Assembly (NCBI GenBank): GCA_031385325.1
Contig: JANNBJ010000184.1
Coordinates: 1-51,932, forward strand
DNA from: SYFY01 sp031385325
GTDB lineage: Bacteria > Pseudomonadota > Gammaproteobacteria > Pseudomonadales > Azotimanducaceae
Length of the DNA: 51,932 nt
Direction: 5' to 3'
Part shown: piece by piece, positions 44,025 through 51,902 of the stretch
Layout of the letters: every line of letters begins with the position of its first letter
How positions within the stretch are numbered: the stretch's first letter is position 1
Notes under the pieces: model-generated
Databases searched by the model: none
What the model was told of the DNA's origin: nothing
Seen by the model: only the letters and a program-made list of their open reading frames with translations
Program-made: the position numbers and the translations under genes

Positions 44025-44807
44025 ATGAGTACTCCAGCCACCACCGCGGACCACTCCTGCGTGCAGATCGTTCACCATGCCGGTTGGGCTGAGGTCATCC
44101 TGTCCCGGCCCGAACGCAAGAACGCGATCATCGGTCCAATGGGGCAGGAACTGGCGGCTGCGCTCGATCAATTGGCCAATGACGACCAGGTGAATCTGGT
44201 GCTGCTTCGCGGCGCGGGCGGGGCGTTCTGTTCCGGGCTGGACCTGAAAGCATTCAATGCCGACCCGAAGCCCGAATGGCTCACTCAGTTTCCGATGTTG
44301 TGGCGTGCCGCGCATCGGGCGCTGTTCAATTTCAACAAGCCGATTGTTGGTGCACTGGAACGGTTTGCCATCAATGGCGGTGCGGCCCTCGCCATCGCCT
44401 GCGATCTGCTCATTGTCGGAGAAGAGTCCTTCCTGCAAGTGGGCGAGGTGCAGATCGGCATGGCGGCGCCCTACAATCTGGCGTGGCAGAGCCTGCGCCA
44501 TCCAGAATCGGTGAACGCAGAGGTTGCGCTGATCGGGGATCGGCTGAACGGTGCGCAGATGCTTCGACTGGGCCTGGCCAACCGCTGCGTTCGCGATGAT
44601 CAGGTGCTGGCCGAAGCTGTCCTGTTATGTGAACGAATGGCCGCCTACCCTGCGGGCGCGCTACAGCGCATCAAGACCGGGATGCGGTCGCGACTCGATA
44701 GCAACGCCGATGCCTGGTTCGATCGATTTACCGGCATCAACCATGCAGCGCCACGTCCACCGGCATCGATGTCAAGAACGCCTGCCTCCGACGCCCGCCA
44801 TGCGTAA
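44025..44807 (+). CDS. Enoyl-CoA hydratase/isomerase family protein
   Basis: A 260-residue crotonase-fold protein. SRPERKNAI, AFCSGLDLKAF (oxyanion hole) and AINGGAALAIACD are present, with E141 in the FLQVGEVQIG segment as one catalytic acid. The first usual Glu (position of E144 in rat hydratase) appears to be replaced, D127 being nearest. It could be a hydratase, isomerase or a related thioester-processing enzyme. It is translated divergently from the TetR gene and overlaps the acyl-CoA dehydrogenase gene by 8 bp. Confidence 0.83.
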   Translation: MSTPATTADHSCVQIVHHAGWAEVILSRPERKNAIIGPMGQELAAALDQLANDDQVNLVLLRGAGGAFCSGLDLKAFNADPKPEWLTQFPMLWRAAHRALFNFNKPIVGALERFAINGGAALAIACDLLIVGEESFLQVGEVQIGMAAPYNLAWQSLRHPESVNAEVALIGDRLNGAQMLRLGLANRCVRDDQVLAEAVLLCERMAAYPAGALQRIKTGMRSRLDSNADAWFDRFTGINHAAPRPPASMSRTPASDARHA

Positions 44808-45960
44808 TTCACTCACTGACGAGCAGCTCACGCTGCAAGCAGCATTTGCAGATTTCCTGCACACAGAATTGCCCTCAACACTTGCCGACAAGGTACGCCG
44901 AGGTGCCAGTATCAATCGTGAGGAACTGACCGACTGGACTCAGCGACTCGATACGCGAGGTTGGGCAGCACCAAACTGGCCGCGCGAATACGGCGGCACG
45001 GGCTGGTTTTTAGTTGAACGACACCTCTTTGATGTTGCGTGTCGCGCCGCCCATGCGCCGCCGTTGTCCGGGTTTGGCTCGAACATGGTCGGTCCAGCCA
45101 TCATCCGCTATGGCTCGCCCACGCAAAAAGACCGCTTTCTCCCTGCAACACGGCGCGCCGAACTCTGGTGGTGCCAGGGTTACTCGGAACCTCACGCGGG
45201 TTCGGATCTGGCTTCGTTGGCCACCCGTGCCGAGCGCGACGGCGATGACTACATCGTCAACGGCCAGAAAACCTGGACCAGCGGCGCCGAGCATGCCGAC
45301 TGGATCTTCTGTCTGGTGCGAACCAATCCTGCCGTACAGATGCAACGAGGCATCAGCTTCCTGCTGATCGACATGAAAAGCCCCGGCGTTACCGTCACAC
45401 CTCTGGTTGCCTTCAACGGCAAACGCCTGTGGAACCAGGTGTTTTTTGACAACGTGCGTGTGCCTGTTACGAACCGGCTCGGCGATGAAGACCGCGGCTG
45501 GACCGTGGCCAAGAGCCTGCTCGGTGATGAACGGCTGATGGTCTCCCGCGTTGCGGAAAATAGACGTCTGCTGGCACGCGTGCATGAAACACTCGACCTG
45601 CTGCCTGGAACCGATGCGATCCGCAGTCAACTCGCGGCGCTGAACATACGACTGGAAGCGCTGGAAGCGTCGAGCCTGCGCCTGCTGACGCTGGCAGATC
45701 GTGGTGGCACCATCGGCGGTGAGCCGTCGATGCTGAAACTGCTGGGCTCAACGCTGGTGCAGGCCTTTGACGAACTCCTGTTCGAAATCGCGGACCAGTG
45801 GGTAATTCCGCGAGACGGCGCGGGCAACTCGCCCTCCGTGGGACCACGAGATGTGGAGTACATCGCCTCGGGGCGCTACCACCATCGTGGCTATACGATC
45901 GCCGGAGGCAGCAGCGAGGTGCAGCACAACATCATTGCCAAGGAGGTATTGGGGCTATGA
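44800..45960 (+). CDS. Acyl-CoA dehydrogenase
   Basis: A 386-residue flavoenzyme. The N-terminal helical domain begins MRNSLTDEQLTLQAAFADFLHTELP. The middle beta domain contains WWCQGYSEPHAGSDLASLATRAERDGDDYIVNGQKTWTSGAEHADW, the FAD/substrate region of the family, and the C-terminal GGSSEVQHNIIAKEVLG lines the FAD site. It begins in the 3' end of the hydratase gene. It forms a CoA-thioester oxidation module with it (alpha,beta-dehydrogenation, then hydration). Confidence 0.87.
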   Translation: MRNSLTDEQLTLQAAFADFLHTELPSTLADKVRRGASINREELTDWTQRLDTRGWAAPNWPREYGGTGWFLVERHLFDVACRAAHAPPLSGFGSNMVGPAIIRYGSPTQKDRFLPATRRAELWWCQGYSEPHAGSDLASLATRAERDGDDYIVNGQKTWTSGAEHADWIFCLVRTNPAVQMQRGISFLLIDMKSPGVTVTPLVAFNGKRLWNQVFFDNVRVPVTNRLGDEDRGWTVAKSLLGDERLMVSRVAENRRLLARVHETLDLLPGTDAIRSQLAALNIRLEALEASSLRLLTLADRGGTIGGEPSMLKLLGSTLVQAFDELLFEIADQWVIPRDGAGNSPSVGPRDVEYIASGRYHHRGYTIAGGSSEVQHNIIAKEVLGL

Positions 45961-45977
45961 TGAAGAGGGGACCAGGT

Positions 45978-46421
45978 TCAGTGCGCTTGATCCAGGAACC
46001 CTTTGGATCCAATCAGCGTTGCAAGCACAGATTGCAATCGAGCCTCGCCTCGCTTCTGGTACATCAGCGCCGCAGTTGGCACCACAGCCAACAAGCCGGC
46101 TAACGCCAGCGTCAACCATCCAGCGGGTCCAAGGGTTGCCAGCAAGATGCCGCCAATCAGACCGGCGCCAACCATCGCCCGCGGGAAAGGCGCCGGCAGT
46201 GGCCCCCACATCAGTCTGAGCACAACCGTTGAACCGCCCGACTGACGCTGAATGTCCAACTCCGCAGCCGGCGCCATCGTGACGGGTAAGTGATTCAGAT
46301 AGAACTTTGGCGGAGAACGTTCCGCCTGAAACCGCACCTCACTCCGGTCACCAGATCCAAGCGAACGGAAGGCCTGATTCAGCTGCTCAGGACAAAGCGA
46401 TGTATAGGTTGCCACATGCAT
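45978..46421 (-). CDS. Hypothetical membrane protein
   Basis: A protein of about 147 residues (start ATG 46421; a longer frame starts at 46562). The first 80 residues are soluble and helical/beta mixed (ATYTSLCPEQLNQAFRSLGSGDRSEVRFQAERSPPKF). Two adjacent hydrophobic segments follow (MVGAGLIGGILLATLG and LTLALAGLLAVVPTAAL). I recognise no family. It is convergent with the acyl-CoA dehydrogenase gene (17-bp gap) and divergent from the PhyH gene. Confidence 0.5.
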   Translation of the reverse strand: MHVATYTSLCPEQLNQAFRSLGSGDRSEVRFQAERSPPKFYLNHLPVTMAPAAELDIQRQSGGSTVVLRLMWGPLPAPFPRAMVGAGLIGGILLATLGPAGWLTLALAGLLAVVPTAALMYQKRGEARLQSVLATLIGSKGFLDQAH

Positions 46422-46593
46422 GCCGACATCTTCGTTTGCGTTCGTGACAGGCAGGTGAAACAAGACGCTCGATAGAGACGGATTCTGCGGGGGACCGCTC
46501 CGACGGAGCGCTCCGACTTGATTCAGCCCGCCTTGCGCCTGATGATTCGATGCACAGGACAATCATGTTTCCTTCCATCGCCAGGTGAACGAC

Positions 46594-47445
46594 ATGCTCA
46601 AGCTGACAGATGAACAGCGACGCCAGTGGTCTGTGGACGGCTACCTGCATCTTGAAGGGGCGCTGACACCTACCGAGGTCGGACACTTCAGCAACGAACT
46701 TGATCGCATCCGTCTGTTGCCAGGATGGGAGCCGGGCAAGCCCGTCAACTCGAGCATCGGTCACTACACCTGGCTGCCGCAAGCAAAGGACACTGATCCA
46801 GAGGGGTTCATGGACAGGCGTGATCTGTTGCCCTACGGCCAGTCGTTTATCGACTTGATCGACCGCCCACAGATCTTCGATCTCATTGTCGACATCATGG
46901 GACCCCACCTGCTGCTATCCATGACGCAGGCCATCGTTCGTCAGTCCACGACGCAATTTCCCGGATACATCCACACCGACGGTGGTGAAGCGCTACGCGA
47001 AATTCGCGTGACTGAAACCAGCCGGCCACTGGCCATGAAGGCGTTGTACCTGCTTTCCGATGTGAACGGTCATGACGCCAGTGCCTTCACGGTATTTCCT
47101 GGCAGCCACATGCGGCCATTTCCAAGCCGCCTGAGCCCTCCCCTGCATCCGAACTCGCCCGGCGCGGTACAGTTGCCTGGCAAGGCAGGTGACTGTTATC
47201 TCTTCTCCCATGCACTGTGGCATGGTCCTGCACCGAACCATTCCGGCAATGCACGCAAGACCCTGCTGTACAACTACTGTCAGATGTTCATCCGCTGGTA
47301 TGACTTTGCCGCTGTGCCAGAAGTGCTCGAGCGCTGCACTCAACGACAACGACGTTTGCTGGGCGACCTGGGTTATGAGTTCAGGCCGGGGTCGTATTTC
47401 TATGTTCCCAGCGACCAGGAGCGTGTCATTCTGAACGGCCATTGA
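46594..47445 (+). CDS. Phytanoyl-CoA dioxygenase (PhyH) family protein
   Basis: A 283-residue 2-oxoglutarate/Fe(II)-dependent oxygenase. The iron site is H127-x-D129 in YIHTDGGEAL, plus a distal His (H210) in SHALWHGPAPNHSGNARKTLLYNY with R221 as the 2-oxoglutarate-binding Arg. The ATG at 46594 is preceded by AGGTGA; an upstream GTG (46585) is less likely. PhyH proteins hydroxylate lipid acyl chains, quaternary ammonium compounds and mitomycin- or syringomycin-like substrates. The neighbours suggest a lipid or terpenoid substrate (inference). Confidence 0.85.
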   Translation: MLKLTDEQRRQWSVDGYLHLEGALTPTEVGHFSNELDRIRLLPGWEPGKPVNSSIGHYTWLPQAKDTDPEGFMDRRDLLPYGQSFIDLIDRPQIFDLIVDIMGPHLLLSMTQAIVRQSTTQFPGYIHTDGGEALREIRVTETSRPLAMKALYLLSDVNGHDASAFTVFPGSHMRPFPSRLSPPLHPNSPGAVQLPGKAGDCYLFSHALWHGPAPNHSGNARKTLLYNYCQMFIRWYDFAAVPEVLERCTQRQRRLLGDLGYEFRPGSYFYVPSDQERVILNGH

Positions 47446-47490
47446 GCGGAAGGCAGAAGCATGGGGACCGGGTTATGATCCTGGCCTCAA

Positions 47491-47630
47491 GGAAGGTCTG
47501 ATTAAACAGACCTTCCTTCGTGGTGCAGGGATGCACCACCATTTTTCACGCGAGCAACGCGGGGAAAATGCGAGGAACACGCAGTGTTCCGGTCTGAACA
47601 ATTCGCAGGAGCGAATTGATCAGAGTTACC
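47491..47630 (+). repeat. Five-hairpin intergenic element, copy B
   Basis: Same architecture as copy A at 28572. H1 has a perfect 10-bp stem, GGAAGGTCTG with CAGACCTTCC (loop ATTAAA). H2 GTGGTGCA/TGCACCAC has loop GGGA. H3 pairs CATTTTTC with GGGGAAAATG, with an inner CGCG/CGCG stem. H4 is GGAACAC/GTGTTCC. H5 CAATTCGC/GCGAATTG has loop AGGA, extended by CTGA/TCAG. It lies between the PhyH gene and the hotdog gene, ending about 28 bp before the latter's ATG. Confidence 0.8.
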
Positions 47631-47658
47631 AGAAGATGTTTCTTGCCGGAGCCAATCG

Positions 47659-48612
47659 ATGCAGCGTGTATTCAACTCAAAGACCTTTCTGTGTGGCGAG
47701 TTCCGCAAGCCACGCCAGATGCTGGCGCATCAGGAATACGACGGCCACGTGTCGATTCACGATGACGCGATGGCGGAAAAACTCGGCTTCTCCGGCGCAC
47801 CCATCGAAGGACCAACCCACTTCAGTCAGTTTGTTCCCCTGTTACATGCGCAGTTTGGCAACGCCTGGTTCGAACGGGGCTGCATCAGCGTGCACTACCA
47901 GAACATGGTGGTGGAAGGCGAGGACGTGCGCGCCTTTGTTGAACAGGTACCGGCAGGCGCAACCATGGCGGCGATCTTCGCCGAAAAGCGCGATGGCACA
48001 CCCGTGCTGACCGGCACGGCTTCGATCGGCCCCGACCACGGAACAACCGAACTGGATCGCCGTCGCGCTGCACTGCGCCCGGCGGGACAACTTGTGATTC
48101 TTGCAGACCTGCGAGTTGGTCAAACGGGCGCCGGCAATCCGGAGTCGGTGCGCATGGGGTTTGATGAGTCTAAGGGCGCGCTGTACCCCTTCTCGCTAGA
48201 AGACAAGCTCAAGGTCATCACCGAGAGTTGTGTCTGGCATACCCGCGAGGGTGGTCCAACCTCTCCATGGGGCCGCGCCATAATCCCCGTCGAAATGATC
48301 AGCGTGCTGGCTCAATACACCAGCGGTCAATCCGGGTTTCGCACGCGAGGGCCTGCCGTCGGGTTGTTTGCCGCACTGGAAATCAAGCTCATTGACGGAC
48401 CACTGTTCGTCGACCATCCCTACGAGCTCGAACGGGAAATCGTCGCCCTCAGCGAAAGCAAGCGAACCGAGGCAAACTGGATTCGTACGCGAATTTTCGA
48501 CGGTGTTGATCGACGGCTGGTGGCTGAGGTACTGCTCAATTCGGCAACGATGAAGGATTCGTATGCGCGTTATGCGGAAGAAGCCAGACAGCTGGGTAAG
48601 TTGCTCGACTGA
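47659..48612 (+). CDS. Hotdog-fold (MaoC-like) protein
   Basis: A 317-residue protein. The N-terminal half contains a hotdog-like domain with FSGAPIEGPTHFSQFVPLL, and the C-terminal half has a second, PVEMISVLAQYTSG and LEREIVALSESKRTEANWIRTR pattern, suggesting a double-hotdog enzyme as in MaoC-like hydratases. The catalytic Asp-His dyad is not obvious. It may act on CoA thioesters made by the upstream dehydrogenase/hydratase pair (inference). The 5' region carries copy B of the hairpin element. Confidence 0.6.
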   Translation: MQRVFNSKTFLCGEFRKPRQMLAHQEYDGHVSIHDDAMAEKLGFSGAPIEGPTHFSQFVPLLHAQFGNAWFERGCISVHYQNMVVEGEDVRAFVEQVPAGATMAAIFAEKRDGTPVLTGTASIGPDHGTTELDRRRAALRPAGQLVILADLRVGQTGAGNPESVRMGFDESKGALYPFSLEDKLKVITESCVWHTREGGPTSPWGRAIIPVEMISVLAQYTSGQSGFRTRGPAVGLFAALEIKLIDGPLFVDHPYELEREIVALSESKRTEANWIRTRIFDGVDRRLVAEVLLNSATMKDSYARYAEEARQLGKLLD

Positions 48613-48671
48613 TTGACTGGTTCGGGTGATGAATCTCGGTCTTGTAAGTCGAGGGTTGGTGTGTGCCTAAG

Positions 48672-48721
48672 GACTACATACGCATGTGCGAGTCCTCGTG
48701 CATGCCCCTGAGTGTGTAGTC
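48672..48721. repeat. Imperfect inverted repeat between convergent genes
   Basis: GACTACA (48672-48678) pairs with TGTAGTC (48715-48721), and inside GCATG-TG-CGAG pairs with CTCG-T-GCATGC. The hairpin lies between the hotdog gene and the convergent vapC stop. There is no T-run. Confidence 0.5.
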
Positions 48722-48744
48722 GCAGATAGTCCTGGATCGGTGTC

Positions 48745-49128
48745 TTAATTAAGCCGTTCTGCGCCTTCAACCTTTGCAAGACTACGATCAAACGTTCCCA
48801 GCGGTAGATGCCCCGCCTTGCGTGCGAGCTCAAGTATCAGGCAATCCGAAAAGCCAAGGCTCGGCCGCTTCACGTAGTGAGCCAGTGCTGAAGCGACGAC
48901 ATCCCCGTCGTGAATGGCCAGCTGTTGATGATTGAGCAGCATCTCTAATGCAGTGGCGATCTGTTGCGGTGAGCGCTCATACACGGCGTCAAGCACCCAC
49001 ATCGCCTCCGTCAGTACGAGCGGTGAGACCCACGCTCCGTTCGCTACGAACTGCTCGGCTGCGCGTAACTGGTTACCGTCATCACGGGTGATGAGCCGTA
49101 TCAGAACGTTGGTATCAACCGCGCGCAT
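48745..49128 (-). CDS. vapC: PIN-domain toxin, VapC family
   Basis: A 127-residue PIN-domain ribonuclease. The acidic active-site quartet is visible: D5 (MRAVDTN), E41 (LTEAMW), D95 (GFSDCLIL) and D114 (TFDRSL). VapC toxins cleave tRNA or rRNA and are neutralised by the antitoxin encoded just upstream. The gene overlaps the AbrB-like antitoxin gene by 14 bp, as in typical vapBC operons. It lies next to repeats and IS elements, consistent with a mobile module. Confidence 0.88.
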   Translation of the reverse strand: MRAVDTNVLIRLITRDDGNQLRAAEQFVANGAWVSPLVLTEAMWVLDAVYERSPQQIATALEMLLNHQQLAIHDGDVVASALAHYVKRPSLGFSDCLILELARKAGHLPLGTFDRSLAKVEGAERLN

Positions 49129-49378
49129 GCCGTTTCCGTACCTGTTTGCGGATACCTTCTTTCAGGTCGTCGAGAGACTTCGTAGCCGGAGGGCCATCGG
49201 GGAAGAGTGCATTGTGGATGTCTTCAGATGAATAACGCCCGGCTCGCCGAACGAGAATGCGATCATTTTCGTCCTCCCACTCAAGAATGGAGCCCGGGCC
49301 AATGCCGAGTTTCTGTCGGATTTCGGCAGGAACAGAGATCTGCCCCTGTGCCGTGACCTTTGACTGGATGGTTGCCAT
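49115..49378 (-). CDS. vapB: AbrB/MazE-type antitoxin (VapB)
   Basis: An 87-residue protein with an N-terminal AbrB/SpoVT swapped-hairpin DNA-binding domain: MATIQSKVTAQGQISVPAEIRQKLGIGPGSILEWEDENDRILVRRA. The C-terminal tail (FPDGPPATKSLDDLKEGIRKQVRKRH) should bind the toxin. The start is ATG 49378; an upstream ATG 12 codons earlier is out of keeping with the family. It is expected to autorepress the operon through the palindrome at 49387-49402. Confidence 0.85.
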   Translation of the reverse strand: MATIQSKVTAQGQISVPAEIRQKLGIGPGSILEWEDENDRILVRRAGRYSSEDIHNALFPDGPPATKSLDDLKEGIRKQVRKRHARG

Positions 49379-49386
49379 GGAGACTA

Positions 49387-49402
49387 CATTACCGTGGTAA
49401 TG
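49387..49402. promoter_or_regulatory. Palindromic operator of the vapBC module
   Basis: CATTACC-GT-GGTAATG is a perfect inverted repeat with 7-bp arms, 8 bp upstream of the vapB start. Antitoxins of this type bind such operators. Confidence 0.65.
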
Positions 49403-49722
49403 AGGTTTTATCAACTTCGTGAGTCCGCATCTGGTTCGTTGATTATCGGCGTCTCTCGGGATCAGTCCTGTGCGTCGTTCAATGCATGTTTCGTGCGAAA
49501 TGTCCGATGAAGAACGTCGGTGCCGCGTTCCTTGCGTTCGGTACGCCGCCCATGACCTAACAGAGAGAGAACGACAGCAGACATCGCCCCCTCCGGATCA
49601 TTGCACCCGGAAAGTGCCAGTTGCCTGATGACTTACCGACTGCAGACAGTCGTATCGACGAGGAGCCGCGGGAGCATCTCACGGGTGCATAAATTCTATG
49701 GGTTATCGGGGGGAGGGGGGGC
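49403..49722. other. Intergenic region with no recognisable gene
   Basis: About 320 bp with only short, low-complexity frames. A guanine-rich run (GGGGGGAGGGGGG, about 49708-49720) lies at its end, immediately before the tandem repeats. I see no tRNA or RNA motif. Confidence 0.5.
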
Positions 49723-49798
49723 GATTTCTACGCGGACACACAGATTTCTACGCGGAGATTTCTACGCGGACACACATGATTTCTACGAGGACACACAT
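49723..49798. repeat. Four tandem copies of a GATTTCTACGCGGACACACA-like unit
   Basis: Units begin at 49723, 49743, 49757 and 49778: full, shortened to 14 bp, full, and full with one change (CGAGG for CGCGG). A fifth unit appears at about 50163. The units are adjacent with no unique spacer, so this is not a CRISPR array. Confidence 0.8.
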
Positions 49799-49893
49799 CG
49801 GGGTTCACGTGCATAGCTGTCTCCGAATCGAAGTCGTTCCCGAGGTGTGTCCCAAGAATTTCCCGGAGTTACTGCAGGGCGTGTCCTCGGGAT
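49779..49893. repeat. Direct repeat of about 115 bp, copy 1
   Basis: The segment ATTTCTACGAGGACACACAT...TTTCCCGGAGTTACTGCAGGGCGTGTCCTCGGGAT is repeated with about ten or so changes at 50163-50283 in the same orientation. Copy 1 directly abuts the 3' end of the truncated IS copy, so the two repeats flank that remnant. Confidence 0.75.
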
Positions 49894-49898
49894 TCTTT

Positions 49899-50083
49899 GA
49901 ATCCGGAATGCCCAGTCGTTTGGCCGCCTGATTGCCCCCTATGGACTGCGCGAGCCGCACCGCTTCCAGTTTGAATTCCAGGGTGTATTGTCGATTCGGA
50001 ACTTCTTCCTTCTTGCCCATCTTGTCCTCCGTTCACCAAAAAGTTACCAACATTCTGGTGTACGTCAAACTGAGGCAGGGTCA
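49899..50083 (-). pseudogene. Truncated IS3-family copy (left end and start of orfA)
   Basis: Read on the minus strand this carries the left terminal repeat, TGACCCTGCCT...ACGTACACCA (from 50083), the TTTTTGGTGAACGGAGGACAAG leader and the first ~41 codons of orfA. It differs at about two residues from the full element at 50662 over 41 codons. Identity stops at the GIPDS codons (49899); the frame then runs into unrelated sequence. The rest of orfA and all of orfB are missing. Confidence 0.85.
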
Positions 50084-50162
50084 TCGCGAGCAAGTCGAAG
50101 AAAAATGGCTCACTTCTCTCAACCCAAAAATAACCAAGCCCCGCTGTTTCAGTACCACTCAA

Positions 50163-50283
50163 TATTTCTACGCAGACACACATCGGGGTTCACGTCCGTA
50201 GCCGTCTCCGAATCGAAGTCGTTCCCGAGGTGCGTCCCAAAAATTTCCCGGAGTTACCTACTGCGGGGCGTGTCTTCGGGATC
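50163..50283. repeat. Direct repeat of about 115 bp, copy 2
   Basis: Second copy of the segment at 49779-49893, beginning ATTTCTACGCAGACACACAT and continuing CGGGGTTCACGT. It ends near CGTGTCTTCGGGAT, just before the small membrane protein gene. Confidence 0.75.
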
Positions 50284-50290
50284 GCTAAGT

Positions 50291-50503
50291 TCATCCGGAT
50301 CGAAATCGATTCAACTGTTCAGGCGTCACTGGCGTCGCGCGTAGAAATGCCGTCCCCAACCCAGCAAACGCAATGACGGAATAGGAAAGCCAGTCTGTAC
50401 TAATTATCGCGGTGACGACAAATGCTACTGCGGTGGGAAAGCAGAGCCACCCCATTATCCGAGTACTTCGATTGAGGAATCGGACAGTAAAATCGTCGCG
50501 CAT
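50291..50503 (-). CDS. Small hypothetical membrane protein
   Basis: A 70-residue protein with two hydrophobic segments (GWLCFPTAVAFVVTAII and LSYSVIAFAGLGTAFL) between charged ends (MRDDFTVRFLNRSTR and TPVTPEQLNRFRSG). ATG 50503 is preceded by a strong AAGGAAGG at suitable spacing, which supports it being a real gene. I recognise no family. It is isolated between the direct repeat and the IS element. Confidence 0.55.
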   Translation of the reverse strand: MRDDFTVRFLNRSTRIMGWLCFPTAVAFVVTAIISTDWLSYSVIAFAGLGTAFLRATPVTPEQLNRFRSG

Positions 50504-50661
50504 CGGCTTCCTTCCTTAATCACTACATGTCTATAAAAACGCCATTCACACGGCACTGCAGATCTTGAATTTGGCAATCTAATACCGAGCTTATTTGAAA
50601 GCCAGTTGAGAACATCTCTAGGTGTTCCAGATCCGATTGTCGTTGTGGTCCCTAAGCCAAG
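50504..50661. other. Spacer between small gene and IS element
   Basis: No gene recognised. It is the left flank of the intact IS, whose target duplication cannot be tested because the right flank is outside the window. Confidence 0.5.
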
Positions 50662-50724
50662 TGACCCTGCCTTGGTTTGACGTACACCAAAATGTTGGTA
50701 ACTTTTTGGTGAACGGAGGACAAG

Positions 50725-51042
50725 ATGGTCAAGAAGGAAGAGGTTCCGAATCGACGGTACACCCTGGAATTCAAGCTGGAAGCAGTACGGCTGGCGCAGT
50801 CCATCGGCGGCAATCAGGCCGCCAAACGACTGGGTATTCCGGACTCGAGCTTGTGGAACTGGTTACGGCTGAGTCGTCTGGGCCGGCTGGAGACAGGCAG
50901 CACAAAAGCACACAAAGTCAGACGGCCGGTTTCAGAACAGGACGCAGAAATTGCTCGCCTGCGGCGAGAGCTGGCGAGCGCAAAGCTTGATCTGGAGATC
51001 GTAAAAAAGGCGGCGGCGTATTTCGCGAAGGAGTCGCGGTGA
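50725..51042 (+). CDS. IS3-family transposase OrfA
   Basis: A 105-residue protein with a helix-turn-helix (TLEFKLEAVRLAQSIGGNQAAKRLGIPDSSLWNWLRL) followed by a leucine-rich coiled coil (EIARLRRELASAKLDLEIVKKAA) that mediates multimerisation. ATG 50725 is preceded by GGAGGA. It binds the terminal repeats and regulates transposition. The AAAAAAG tract near codon 93 lets a share of ribosomes shift -1 into orfB. Confidence 0.9.
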   Translation: MVKKEEVPNRRYTLEFKLEAVRLAQSIGGNQAAKRLGIPDSSLWNWLRLSRLGRLETGSTKAHKVRRPVSEQDAEIARLRRELASAKLDLEIVKKAAAYFAKESR

Positions 51043-51902
51043 AGTACGCCTGGGTAGAAACCAATCGCGACGAGTTCAGCATTGTTCGGATGTGCCGATT
51101 GTTGGCAGTCTCTCGCACGGGTTATAGCCAGTGGCACACGAGGCCACCGAGTGAACGTGCACAGGCCAACGCAGCACTGGATGTACAGGTGAAGGTGATT
51201 CACACCGGTAGCAGACATAGCTATGGCCGCCTGCGGATTGTGGGTGATCTGCGCGATCAGGGCCTTCGGGTCGGCCACGAACGCGTCCGGCAGAGCTTGC
51301 TGCGTCAGGGATTGTGCCCGGTGTACAAGCGTCCTTACCGAGTGACGACGGACTCGGATCATGCGCATCCCATTGCGGACAACGTGCTCGATCGTCGCTT
51401 CGATGGTTGGCAGCCCAATCAAGCTTGGGTCGGCGACATCACCTATATCGCAACCGTCGAAGGCTGGCTGTATCTGGCGGTGATCCTGGATCTGGCAAGT
51501 CGTCGGGTGGTGGGTTGGTCGATGAGTGAACGCATGAAGGCGATCCTGGTATGTGATGCATTGCGTTCGGCGATCTGGCAACGCAAACCAGAAGCCGGAC
51601 TGATCATGCACACAGATCGAGGCAGTCAATATGCGAGTGAACAACATCGCAAGCTGTTGCAGGATTACCAGGTGACCCAGTCGATGAGTCGAAAGGGAAA
51701 CTGCTGGGACAACGCACCCATGGAGAGTTTCTTCAAAACTCTCAAGGTTGAACGGGTATACCAGACACAGTACGAGACTCGTGCTGAAGCCAGACTCGAT
51801 ATCGTGGACTGGATCGAGGGGTTCTATAATCGGCAGCGATTGCACTCGTCGATCGGATATCAGACGCCGGTCAATGCAGAATGCAGCCTTGTGGCTGCGT
51901 AG
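51039..51902 (+). CDS. IS3-family transposase OrfB (DDE integrase core)
   Basis: A 287-residue rve-domain protein. It includes an HTH_21-like region near residues 45-95, and the DDE catalytic core: the first Asp in WVGDITYIAT, the second in HTDRGSQYAS, and the Glu in NAPMESFFKTLK, with the YNRQRLHSSIGYQTP end characteristic of IS3 transposases. It overlaps orfA by four bases (GTGA). In the frameshift product it is fused behind OrfA, the active transposase. The copy appears intact. Confidence 0.92.
   Translation: MKYAWVETNRDEFSIVRMCRLLAVSRTGYSQWHTRPPSERAQANAALDVQVKVIHTGSRHSYGRLRIVGDLRDQGLRVGHERVRQSLLRQGLCPVYKRPYRVTTDSDHAHPIADNVLDRRFDGWQPNQAWVGDITYIATVEGWLYLAVILDLASRRVVGWSMSERMKAILVCDALRSAIWQRKPEAGLIMHTDRGSQYASEQHRKLLQDYQVTQSMSRKGNCWDNAPMESFFKTLKVERVYQTQYETRAEARLDIVDWIEGFYNRQRLHSSIGYQTPVNAECSLVAA

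Noticed and set aside
47531..47631. Coding frame MHHHFSREQRGENARN... through copy B of the hairpin element
   Set aside because: It is explained by translation of the H2-H5 repeat; differences between the copies preserve base pairing rather than a reading frame.
49723..49798. Possible CRISPR array
   Set aside because: Units are adjacent or truncated, without unique spacers of constant length, and no cas gene is present.
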